DNA of 64,000 nt. It comes from Synanceia verrucosa (lineage: Eukaryota > Chordata > Actinopteri > Perciformes > Synanceiidae). Where the stretch lies: positions 19,281,119 to 19,345,118 of the forward strand of contig CM056550.1 of assembly GCA_029721515.1 (NCBI GenBank), in the 5' to 3' direction. Positions within the stretch are counted from its first letter, which is position 1. Every line of letters begins with the position of its first letter. Below the pieces are notes generated by a model. The model saw nothing but the letters and a program-made list of their open reading frames with translations. It searched no databases and was not told the origin of the DNA. This document shows, one piece after another, positions 12,341 through 23,129 of this stretch. Position numbers and translations under genes: made by a program.

Positions 12341-13797
12341 TCATGACACCACAAGTTTGGCACATTTATCTTCTCAATCACTGCGGTCACATGGTAGGAT
12401 CGTACTGGATTTCACCAAATTCAGTGTTGCAACTCAGCAGGTGGTCTCTCCCAAAATCCAAGTACACATGGAGTTCGTTTAATTCAGATAATGGTCAGCG
12501 ACCTGGCTGACTCCGCTACGCTAGGTGGCGCTGTAGCCCTCTCAACAAGTGGTGTTAGAACTACTTCCAGTTGGCAGCTACTTAACAATAACAATAAACT
12601 GGCAGCATGAACTCCGTCTCCTCGTCCGTCGAAAAGTGAGTTGTTGATTTCTTCGAAGCCATGGTATCGTTTGACTTTTCCAGCAACAACATTAATATTT
12701 ATGATGACGTCGGAAATTCTGGAGCATGTGCAGGACGCGAATACGATACGATACCGTTCACAAGAGGCTGGGGTTCCTATCGTATTTGCGAATCCAGTCC
12801 CTAAACGATCCTAAGCATGAATTTAATGAACCTGAATTCCATGAATTTGATACTTTTTCCAATGTCTTTATTATACGATTAAGCTCATCCACGTGCATGC
12901 AGTGAATTATTTCCTTGACCATGGAAATAACACGCTGGAGTTCTTCATTTAGGTGGTGATTACCTTGATTGTTGAGTTTGACTGACAGATGATTTCACCA
13001 GTCAAATGTTTTTTTGGAAAGCTCCCCCAAAACCATCCAGCAGGTCAGGTTTGTTCCCCTTAAAGGTATATCAATAAACGTTTTATGAAACCAAAAATAT
13101 TACTCACATCTTCTGCATTTATGTAGCAACAGATAATATCTGTATTTACTGTTTTGTGGGGACGTGACTCAGACAACTGGACTGTGTCTCATAAGAGAGA
13201 GAGGATTTTTAGTGCATCTGTGGGGAAAGGTCGAGGTCACGGTAGAGCATGTTGCTAAAGACTAAAGAAGGAGAAATGGAGGGATTAAAAGGAATTTGTT
13301 GTTTTTTAGGGGCTGATATGTGATGTTTTAATCTGAAAGAAAGGACAGGATGAAGTGAGGAAGAAAGAAAAGAGCGGAGGCATCACGTAGTCCATCCATG
13401 TTGACTTTTTCTTCATTTATCTGTTTATGCATTTGTTACGGCAGGCTGCAGTTTTCAGACATTAAGACCGTGTCAAAGGAGCCAGTCCAAAAAGATTTCG
13501 CAAGATTTCGGTGCCGGTCTCCATGGTGACCCGGTGTCTCCTCAAAGACGGAGTTTACAACAAGCAAAAAAATATTCACAGATTTATTGACTCATGAATT
13601 TTTCAGCTGCTGGGTACCATCGCCCCAACTCCTAACACATACATCTACATAAATGAACACATCTGCATTCTGGGACACGATTTGCACTGTTTTAGTAAAT
13701 ATTTCCTAAACAATGTAGTTTGAATAATTATACCTGGGTTTTTTTTTTGACAAGCTCCGCTCTGATTTATTTCTGCCTTTTTAAGATATGCAAATAG

Positions 13798-13848
13798 TGA
13801 CTGAATTTCCCTCGGGATTAAGAAAGTATCTATCTACCTATCTATTAG
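13798..13848 (+). repeat. LINE-type 3' tail with CTAT repeats
   Basis: CTGAATTTCCCTCGGGATTA then AAGAAAGTATCTATCTACCT is the well-known end of fish L2/Rex-like elements. Only the tail is recognisable. Confidence 0.6.
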
Positions 13849-14185
13849 GGAAATCCTCAGAGACAAAGGCATCGATACAATAAGACCTGTCAATATCAGA
13901 AGATAAGACATTTCCCAACACTCCTGAGGGGCTGGGAAACAAAGTGTGGTGGTGCAAAGGAGAGGAGGGCAATCAGGAGGTCACGTCATTCCCCATTAAA
14001 ACAGACAACAGGCAAGAGTGGCCTTCAACCAGCCGAAGAATCACAATGACCCACAGGAGAAGAGATTCATGTAGAAACAGCCTCTCTGCAACATTTCATC
14101 ATCTCTCCCACCTTCCCTCAGACACATCAGCCTTTTATCTTCACCAAAGTGATCTAAGGCATCAACAGTGTCTGGTAAGTACAGT

Positions 14186-14845
14186 CAGGGGCGTGTATAG
14201 GGGGGTGGCCTGGGGTGAAACCTCTGAAATCTGATTGGCCACCCCAGGTGCCATCCTGCATGATGGACTATCTGATCGTGAGACGTGACCTGGTTTGCAA
14301 TTCGACCTCTGACCTGAGGGGCAGTATTGCGCCGAATGCTGTTCAGCCTGACGTACACTGAGAGGAGCAAGAAGAAGACAATGCTAATTCTGAAGATTTG
14401 TAGAGTCAAATTTTGATTTTTTTTTTAATTTATTTACTTTGATTTGGTCTGCTCTTGAAACTATGATTTATTGATTTTTTTTTGCATCATCTTTATTTTT
14501 GCACCTTTCGCATTGTCCTATTCTGTTGTGTCGTGTTTACAAGTTCATATTTATTTTTATTTAAATATTTTAATTTATACTAACATTTAAGAAAATTTTA
14601 TGGCACTTTTCCACTACGAAAAAAGCACCTCGTACCAGGTAGTAGTGGAAAAGCGCCACAACCATGTAGAGCCGCACTGTGCCGTACTGCGCCTGTGGAA
14701 AAAGTGCCATTAATAGTCAAATTAATCACAAAAGACAAATAATTATGAACTGATGCTATGTTGATGCGCAGTAACTGATCCTGCTTGTCACCCCTGCATG
14801 ACTTGGTGCCCCACTTGGGGTAAAAAAAATCTGGACACATCACTG
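14186..14845. mobile_element. hAT-like non-autonomous transposon with 8-bp target duplication
   Basis: The left end is CAGGGGCGTGT and the right end is ACACATCACTG, imperfect inverted repeats of hAT form (CAG...CTG). They are flanked by AGTACAGT (14178-14185) and CGTACAGT (14846-14853), an 8-bp duplication with one mismatch. No transposase frame survives. A second element sits inside it (14601-14709). Confidence 0.65.
14601..14709. mobile_element. PIF/Harbinger-like MITE nested in the hAT-like element
   Basis: The ends TGGCACTTTTCCAC and GTGGAAAAAGTGCCA are an almost perfect inverted pair 109 bases apart, flanked by TTA on each side (14598-14600, 14710-14712). A 3-bp TTA duplication is the Harbinger signature. 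It has no coding capacity. Confidence 0.7.
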
Positions 14846-14853
14846 CGTACAGT

Positions 14854-17800
14854 AACACTAGCAAAAAAGCACATATAACTCTATAAGATGGGTATTCTGG
14901 CTGTGAATGACAACCTAAAGGTAAAATGTGTCATTGGTTTTGTGATACAGTTACGGTGGCGAGACAATGGGCCTCAATTATCTTGTTACCCAGATTATGC
15001 AGGCAAGCAGGAAGGCAGTAGAGACATATACTGTATGTCTATTTATATTTAGTTCTATAACACGCCGTTCATAAACTGATCTCTCCAGAGCTGTTGACAA
15101 AAGAAAACCAGGGTTCCTCAGTTTTTCAGTGGCTGCACAATTAATGGTAACATAAAACATGAAGGAAAATAAACAGACAAATAATAAAATCAATATCACG
15201 CTGGCCCAGTGACGAAAAAACGAACATGCTAGCTGCTAGTGTATGCTACGTCCCATAGCAACCGCATTCATAGCAACTGCCTCCAGGCCCATGATTGCCT
15301 ATTTTATTTTGAACTGGGAGAGTGACAGTATAACTACACAGCGTCATGCTCATGTTCAGGGTGGTCACAGGACTAGAAATGCAGTAATATGTGTGCAAAT
15401 GCAATAATTTGACCATCTCATTGTCTCTGGGGAGGAAACAAATGGATCGCAGGGCTGCGACATATAGAGAAAGAGCTGAATCATTTGTGAGCCCAACTGC
15501 TCCTGTGTGAACAATAAAGCCTCCACCTATACATAACATGACATTTAGCCGAGACCACTGTCCCCTGTGGACGGAGGGAGCGGCAGAAAGCTGAATGACT
15601 GATTGGGAATATGTGGAGATGCTGAGGAATTTAAGCGTAACCACCTTGCAGCTTGTTTACATTGCAGATATGTGCACAGTCTTGTGATGTTGTTTCTCTG
15701 ACCTCCTTTAATTCTTCTTGAAGCATCACTTCCTGTTTGCCTTTTGGCTTGCTTTCGATTTTCTTGCACTCTAAACCACGCTAACCCCTGGCCCCATGAC
15801 CCAACTCAGCACTTATGTAACGCCCTATTCCTGTAGTAGTCCACTTGTTTTCAACAATAATATGTTTCTAATGCTCTCTAATGCTGTTTAAAGCTCCATA
15901 CACCGTAACTGCCTCAAACCCGACCGAGTTAACCCGCCTCTGGAATGCTAAATGTTGATATGAGGAAATTCTAGGAGACAACGAAGCAAATTTAACGCAT
16001 TGGGAATTAAGTTTTTTGGCCCGATTGGTTGCAGGAAAGGTGAGTGACAGGAAAGAGTCTCTAGCGCCTTTTCCTAGCTTGACCCCAAGGTCACCATGCT
16101 CCCTGCATGTTTGCCCGTCTCATAGCATATCATTTACTTTTAACTGTTTCTTCACCACCAAATATCCACCCGCACAATGCCTGCGGAGAAGGCTGCAGCA
16201 TGTTTTAATGTTTAACTTCTACCCTCTTCCCTTTTCACTGAACTCTCTAACAAACAAACACATCCTTCCTGCATGGGTGTGTGTGTGTTCACGAGTAACA
16301 TGGCCCCCCGTGCAGCTGCGAGATCCACAAACTAACTGGTCCCATGACGGGGAGTTCTGGATCATATTAAGAGGATCACAATCTGGGTCTGGACTTACAC
16401 AACAGTAGCATTACACAAACAAAGCAACTAATCCAGCGGCCACAACAATGCCACTCTGTGTGGTATGACCCCCCCTGTCCTTCGTCTGTCTTCAGGTTAT
16501 TTAATGATCATTATCTTCAAATGCAATGACCCAGGTGAAGGAAGTTGTCAACAATCAACATGTCTATTAAGCAACATTCAGACAAACTGAACTGAAAGTA
16601 AATCTCACATAAACAAATACAGCACAAATATGTAAACTAATGCAGGAATAACAGTAAATGAAAGCCTTATTAGTTGCTTCATTTAATAGTAAGTGTAAAT
16701 ATTGAAGGTCATTGATTGTAACACTGGTTCCATGAGCACATGAGATTCCTCTACGGGCTTGGAAGGCATTAAACTTTGGATGAACTAGTGAAAAATCAAA
16801 GCAGGAAAAGCACAGGAGTCATTATTAACATCCATAATGGCTCCATTCCCTTGACTCTTCCCATATGGAAAAAACAGATAAAAATTATATGATTTTCTCT
16901 TGAAAGTGGCCACTTTTCTAAATATGGTGTATGACTTGTGTTTGCTTCTTCAAGATGGAGGCATGCCGACTGTCATCTACTGTAGGTAATACACTGACTA
17001 TGGATAAATACCTCATATAGCCCCATTTCAGGGCAACTGAACTATCCCTTACAGCTCCTCAATAAGTGTCCTTATCCACGTCAGTGACCCCTGGACCTGG
17101 AACTGGACTACACGTCTCTGACAAGTCAAAATGTCAAGTCAAACTGCTTCAATCTGCATCCAAAATAACAGGTAGATGACGAGGAGAGCCAAATCTAAAA
17201 GTCTTTTAGAGGATAATGGGGCAACAAGCCACTTCTATCTGACATCAATGTCTCGTCTCGTCATCTCCGACATATTGTCTCGTCATTTCCTGTTTTATTT
17301 TGCATTGACCGTGTTCCCTCTTGTTTCCAGACACTTCACTTGCTGCCCTCCTGTTCTCCCATGGCTGGTGATTGTCTGCTTCTTCCTGTTTCCAGCTGTT
17401 TCCTCGTGTTTAAATCGCGGCGTCCACCTCTTGTCCTGTGCCACTTCGTCTTGTTCCATGTGTCAAGTCAACCAGCCTTTCATATCTAGTCAGAGTTTTG
17501 TCATTGTTAAGAGGGAGCTTTTTTTGTTGCTGCTTTGTTTTGTCAGGTTTTCTTTGTGGGGTTGAAAAGTCAGGTTTGTTCGCTTCCTTTGTTGGTTTCC
17601 TCACCTTTTGTTTGTAGCCTTAGTTTAGTTCTTTCCTTCTTTTCCTGTTTGGTTATTTAGACCCTCTGAGTGAGCGCTTTCATTTCTAGTTCAGATAATT
17701 ACATACATTCCTGCCTTAAATGGTTTTTCTTTGTTAAGTTTCACAGACATAGTTATGTCACAGTTATATAACACCCTTTATTGTCATCATACCACTGTAC

Positions 17801-17940
17801 AAAGAAATTGTTTTCCTTTTGTTCATCATGTGACGACGTCTGGTGTTGTTCTGTTTCTCGACATGTTGTTTCATGATGTTGACACAGGTTTTGGGGAAGT
17901 TTAGCATCTGAGACCTACATTCAAAAACATTCTATATCCT
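14854..17940. other. Intergenic, no gene recognised
   Basis: Open frames up to about 130 codons (15246-15644 minus, 16016-16408 plus, 17176-17565 plus) have no motif, splice context or family resemblance. The T/C-rich stretch 17230-17700 reads like a dispersed fish repeat but shows no ends. Confidence 0.5.
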
Positions 17941-17944
17941 TTAA

Positions 17945-18355
17945 CTCTTTGAGTACCAGCCGTTTTATAAAATAGAAAGTGCCTTGTGCCAGCGATTTTG
18001 AGCCATGTTTCAAGACCCTCAGAATATTTTGTACTATGTCTCTGAAAACACTGAATAGCTCAAATGAAAGAAGAGACTCTCTATTTCATCATGAAAAAAA
18101 TGTTTGTTTTTACCTTGTTCCATTCTTGTTTTATCAGAGGTAGAGTAGAGGACACTTTCACCAAAATCGTTTTGCTCTCTAATCTCGATCGTCTCCACTT
18201 CCTGCTTTGATCTCTGTGGCCTATATCATCTCTTTATGCTCTGACTACATCTCCCAGAAGCCCCAGTATTACCCACAGGTTGCGTGAGATTGTGATCAGC
18301 AACCCGCTGCCAAAAAACACTTTGATGTGGAAAGACGTCAATGGCACTCCAAGAG
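17945..18355 (+). mobile_element. TTAA-bounded inverted-repeat element (copy 2), TTAA on both sides
   Basis: TTAA (17941-17944) then CTCTTTGAGTACCAGCC at one end; ATGGCACTCCAAGAG then TTAA (18356-18359) at the other. This is the clearest boundary of the family: inverted ends with a duplicated TTAA. It lacks the second palindromic block seen in copies 1 and 3, so it is a shorter variant. Confidence 0.8.
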
Positions 18356-18589
18356 TTAAGAGCAGACCAGACACCATATTCCACACTGACGCTAAGCTTT
18401 CCATGTCTGGCGGAGAACCTAAAAGACTTGAGTCCAGGTTCATTCAAATTAAAAGTCTTTATATTGAAAGCAGGCTCAGGTGAACACGTTGGCACACAGG
18501 CGTGCACACATGATGCGCTCTTCCAGACAGACGAAAAGAGATGCTCCAAAAAGGAAAACCTACTCCTACTCTGCCAAACTAAAAAAGGA

Positions 18590-18862
18590 AAACTAGAAAC
18601 TATAAAACTACGAAACCAAAATCACTCTCTGTGAAAACTATGACAAAATATAGTCGCTGTCAGCTATGAAAATTAGGACACAATTACTCTGAGAAAAGGC
18701 TATAAAACTAGTAACAAAAATGGCTCAAAACTAGAGGTTGTTCAAATCTACAAAAAATACTGCACTCTACACTAGAGGCTATCAAACCTACTCATCAAAA
18801 CTGCACACTATACTGGAGGCTGTGAAACTTACAAACAAAATATCACTCAGGCAAATGCAGCA
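18590..18862. repeat. Degenerate minisatellite, about 41-bp unit
   Basis: Units of the form GAGGCTATAAAACTA...AAAACTGCACTCTACACTA recur roughly every 41 bases about six times with many substitutions. The unit boundary is easiest to follow at 18715-18830. Confidence 0.5.
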
Positions 18863-19640
18863 CAGGGCTGGAGACAGAAACTCAGGACTACAGGTAACAA
18901 ACAGGACAAAACTAGTAAACTTAACCAAACCAGACAGAACATGACACTGTTCATCCACTGTTCAACTCATCAGTGCTGCTGAAGAGATGCTGCTAGTGTT
19001 TTTCAGTGTGCGCATCCAAAGGGATGCATTAGTGATTGTAGGTCCAAGGCATGACTCATTATCTGATTTTATGTCTTTATGTTCCAAGAAGTAAAATGAA
19101 TAGAGGCCTTTCTTCCTGTCCTTCAAAGGTTCAACTAAAGTATTTCCTTGAGCAACAGTTTATGACCTCTGCTGAGGAGGACAGAAAGCTCTGTCAGCTC
19201 TTTTTATTACCCTATCAGGGGTTGAGGATGGGTGAACCACAGACAGCACTGGGATTGTTTGATTCTTAAACTCATAAGGCGACACGTAGACTGAAACTGT
19301 GTAGAAAGTTCCTTTTGTGACACCTGAGGTTTGTGTCATTTCAGACAAGATACCTGAGACATTTAGAAAATCTGTCAAGGTGTGGGAAAGTAGCTCAGAC
19401 AAACTTTCCAGAAACCACATCCGAGGTTCATACCGTCATAACTTGCGGCAAATAATGGATTAGGACATAACAACCAGGCTAGAAAGATAGAAACAATGAG
19501 GTGCATTGAAAATGATGTGGTGGATCAGTAAAAGACATCACAATTTAATTTATTTGGTTTGATTAATTACCTCGAGCAAAATGAAGTTTTGGTTGGCTGC
19601 TGGTAGAAAAAATAGTTTCAGATATTGTGATTTTTCCATG

Positions 19641-20064
19641 AACTCATTGAGTGCCAGCCGTTTTATGAAACAGAAAGTGCCTTGTGCCAGTGATTTTGAG
19701 CCATGTTTTAAGACCCACAGAATGAAAACACTGAATAGCTCAAATGAAAGAAGAGACTCTCTATTTCATCATGAAAAAAATGTTTGTTTTTACCTTGTTC
19801 CATTCTTGTTTTATCAGAGGTAGAGTAGAGGACACTTTCACCAAAATCACCACTCTTTGACCAGATTCTGTTTGTTTGTATACCATCTCTTTATGCTCTG
19901 ACTACATCTCCCAGAAGCCCCACAATCACTCACAGGCTGTGTGAGAGTGCCTTCTTGTGCCTCTGCCAAAAAAAAAAAACACTTTAACGTATATACTCAT
20001 GTCTATGGCACTCAAGCGTTGGATTATAAATGACGTATAAATATGTCAATGGCACAACAAGCTA
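19641..20064 (+). mobile_element. TTAA-family element (copy 3), internal deletion
   Basis: It starts AACTCATTGAGTGCCAGCCG and ends in a worn CAATGGCACAACAAGCTAAC version of the terminal repeat. The conserved interior is present, but about 23 bases around the ATTTTGTACTATGTC segment are missing compared with copies 2 and 4. The flank is TGAA, not TTAA, at the left. Confidence 0.7.
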
Positions 20065-20670
20065 ACATTATTTAAAAATTAATGTTTAAATGTTATAGAT
20101 GTTATACGTAAATCAACATACTAACATAGAGCGAAGGTGTAAAAATGTCATATGAAAAAGGCATCTTACTACAGCTGAGACACACGTTAACAGTGCACAC
20201 ACGGAGGCTTTAAGGATCTAATCCAGCCACCAGGTTTGGTTTTATATCACTAAAACCCCTGAACAGAAACAGTCACACATCCTGACTGCACATATTATGA
20301 CAAAATATGCTGTAAGAGACGAGCTCAAGCAAGGCAGCTGCAGGAAAACACACATGCAGGAACAATATTGGTGAAGACGCTTGAGGTCATCTGGACCAGC
20401 AGATACTGTAGGTGTCATGTGTCAAATGTCAGCTCATTTTTTTTCCTTCTTTCACCTCTCTGCGTCAGCACCTCTCCTCTACCTGGAGTCGTAAAAATAC
20501 ACCTGTGAGAGGGCTGGGAGGCTAGCTGTGCAGCCTCCCAATGAAATGTTATGCATGGAGATTATATATATATGTTTGCCTTTATGTTAACATCATCTGT
20601 GCGTACATGCCTCTATCCGACACCAAAACAACCTACAACTGTACAAATTCTGCCGTAATATTAAGACTAT

Positions 20671-20835
20671 GCTGCATGTATCACATTTCTGCTGTAAATT
20701 GTAAATTTACGCTGCAAACCTCACATTTCTCCTGTAAATACTATATTTCTGCAGCATATATTACATTTCTGCTGCAAACATTACATCTCTGCTGTAACTT
20801 ATCACATTCTACTGTAAATATCACGTCTCCTCTGT
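20671..20835. repeat. Degenerate tandem repeat, about 21-22 bp unit
   Basis: About eight consecutive variants of CTGTAAATATCACATTTCTG are present. It lies directly before sequence typical of a LINE 3' end. Confidence 0.6.
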
Positions 20836-20849
20836 GAATATGGGTGTTT

Positions 20850-20962
20850 ATATTTGTATTTTATATCTTTATTTTTATTTATTTATGTGTGCCTTCGAGC
20901 CGTGTGACTCAACTAAATTTTGTTATGGGTCCATAATGACAATAAAGAATCTTGAATCAAAG
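20850..20962 (+). repeat. LINE-type 3' end
   Basis: A TTTATTTATTTATGTGTGCC stretch, then AATTTTGTTATGGGTCC, ending ATGACAATAAAGAATCTTGA. This is a standard fish non-LTR tail. Confidence 0.55.
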
Positions 20963-23065
20963 ATGCTGGACTGAAGATTTAACAATATTTGACTGTTTAA
21001 GTGATTTGGTTTGAGAGATTCACCAGAAGGAGCAACAGGAGGTCTGAAGTGACTCTTCTCTGCAGATATAGATTAGCCATTTCTTGGATAATATTTCAGA
21101 TAACAGCTCATTAAAGGACAATTCATCCTGATTACACAAAACATGCTGTATTTTAATTTCACCCAGATGAGCGAGAGTTATCTGATTAAAGTATTACAAA
21201 TTATGCTAATATCTAATTGTGCTCATTTTGTGACCGAGCTTTAGAGAGGATTTTCATGAAGCAACCGTTGTTTGCTAATGTCCAGTGTAAGCATGGCACT
21301 GCTTGACTGCAGAGGGCTGGATTAACATGAATAATTATGCGGACAGATGAAATGGGTTTACTCTGGTCTTACTGGTCACGCTGGCGATCTCTCTGTGCCC
21401 CTATTCTGGCATACTGGTATTACATGTAGCTATCAGCTATTAATAAACTGCTCAGTGTTGATTGAGTCAATACAAAATGAAGCAAAAGTATGTGTGCAAA
21501 ATATCCGCAGTAAAAGATAATAATAGCTTAAACATATAAGGAAACATACTGCACCAAGTGGTATTCCTGAGACACTAACCAGCATCTGTTAAGCTGGTTA
21601 TATAACGGAGCTGGCAGTAAAAGCTGCCACTGATAAGCTGCTGCAGGACCTGGACTCGCTCCAGAATAACCACTTTATCAGCATAACGGTACCGCTGCTT
21701 ATGTCACAGATTCTGAGATGCAACAGTTGACATCAGGATTATTAGAAAATTATCTGTACTTCTGGCCGTCTACATGATATGCCACAAATTTGCATCATTC
21801 TGCTTCAATCCAAATTACAGCCGATATATGGTCTGTATTCTCCCTAACCGATTTGTGCATATTTCAGCACCTAGGAACCTTTTGCAAGCACTGGTTTCTA
21901 CTAGGACCGGACCTGCTTCGGTATCCTGGTTAGGTTTAGGGTTGCTCATGAAGTAGGGTTAGGGTTACCTAAATTTATATGTATTCTATGCAAAAGACAA
22001 ATTAACAATCTCCACTTAATTTCGTATCAGTTTGAAAAGTGAGAAAGACTTCTTAGGGAGGGTAGGAGGGGAAGTGGAGTGGTAGATGAGGAAAACACGA
22101 GTGGATAGGTATGAAGGGCTGGTGTCATTCAAAATTTTTTCCACACCTCAATAAATTATGTGGAATTCAGGCTTTAATCATGGTCATCATCAATATATTA
22201 ATTTATATCATTGTTATTAGTATTATTGTTATTATCACCTCAAGAAGTTCTTTTTGAGTAATTTGGACTTAATCATGATAGACATACTAGACAATGGTCT
22301 GAGGATGACCAACAGGCTGCTACCAGTTCCTCTTTAGGACCCTGGGGAGTGAGAGTTTGCCTCATGGTGTGTTCACTGGAAGTCAGAACTTGGAGCTCAG
22401 ATCATCTTAACCTCAAAGTTTAGTGCTCCCAGCTCTTCCAGCCTTACAGACGTTCAACAAAACATGTAGCTGCTGTTACGTCAGTAGCAGGAAGCATGAA
22501 TTCTATGTCAGGTTTGCGAGATTAATCCGACTTTCTGAGGTGGAGATCCGACTTCGCAGGGGTTCTGATTTAAATTCTGACTTGGAGCTTGGAAATTCTG
22601 ATATTCACGTAAAACTGAATGCACCATGTGTGGTAAACACAAATGCCTTGTTCCCAATGCTGCTGCAGTGTCATTAATTCTCTGTTTTAGCAGCAAAGTT
22701 TGTCTCCTTATGCTGGAAAATGGAGGGACGGATTGATGCCTCTATGTATCTGAAGGGGACATGTCCCCCCATCCATAGAGACACCTGAGAGCACGGTTCA
22801 CAGACACTTTGGTATTAGAATTTAAAATTAGTAATTTTTTGATACCTGATAGGATTGGAGCTTTTTGTTTGGTGCTACCAAAGTTTGGTACCCAACCCTT
22901 TACTGTACACAAACCTGTTATATGCTCTGGTGTGACACATTAGCACAAGATGATGATTCATGATTCATGAGCAAACTAGCAGGTGTAATTAACTGTAAAT
23001 AAGTGGCACAGAAATCTTAATCGGTATTGCATCTCACTGCCCTTAAATTTTAAATACTGTTAGTC

Positions 23066-23115
23066 CCTGTGACCCTATGTGAGGATAAGCAGCAGAAAAT
23101 GGATGGATGGATGGA
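23066..23115 (+). mobile_element. 50-bp retroelement tail with perfect 14-bp target duplication
   Basis: A fragment CCTGTGACCCTATGTGAGG ending in an ATGG run is flanked on both sides by AAATACTGTTAGTC (23052-23065 and 23116-23129). It is the extreme 3' end of an element sharing its tail with the SINEs at 28.6 and 32.9 kb. The insertion was cut off almost completely at its 5' side. Confidence 0.75.
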
Positions 23116-23129
23116 AAATACTGTTAGTC

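Larger units (their letters stand above)
11814..14177. other. Upstream region of opn4; intergenic
   Basis: This is where the opn4 promoter should lie on the minus strand. It contains an imperfect palindrome at 12206-12340, an AATAC/GATAC-rich patch near 12740-12790 and a retroelement tail at 13798-13848. No promoter box could be assigned with confidence. Confidence 0.5.
20065..23051. other. Intergenic, no gene recognised
   Basis: It contains a tandem repeat (20671-20835), an adjoining retroelement tail, a short TTAGGG-like run at 21926-21970, and a possible worn inverted-repeat element at about 22361-22628 with ends CATGGTGTG and GCACCATG. Confidence 0.45.

Noticed and set aside
12598..12645. 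Plus-strand ATG followed by a GTGAGT donor (MNSVSSSVEK)
   Set aside because: Ten codons with no continuation found; could equally be part of a repeat.
16016..16408. 130-codon plus frame
   Set aside because: No motif and odd composition; no start context or splice signals that make a gene.
22361..22628. Possible MITE with ends CATGGTGTG and GCACCATG
   Set aside because: The inverted match is only about 15 bases with mismatches and no target duplication was seen.
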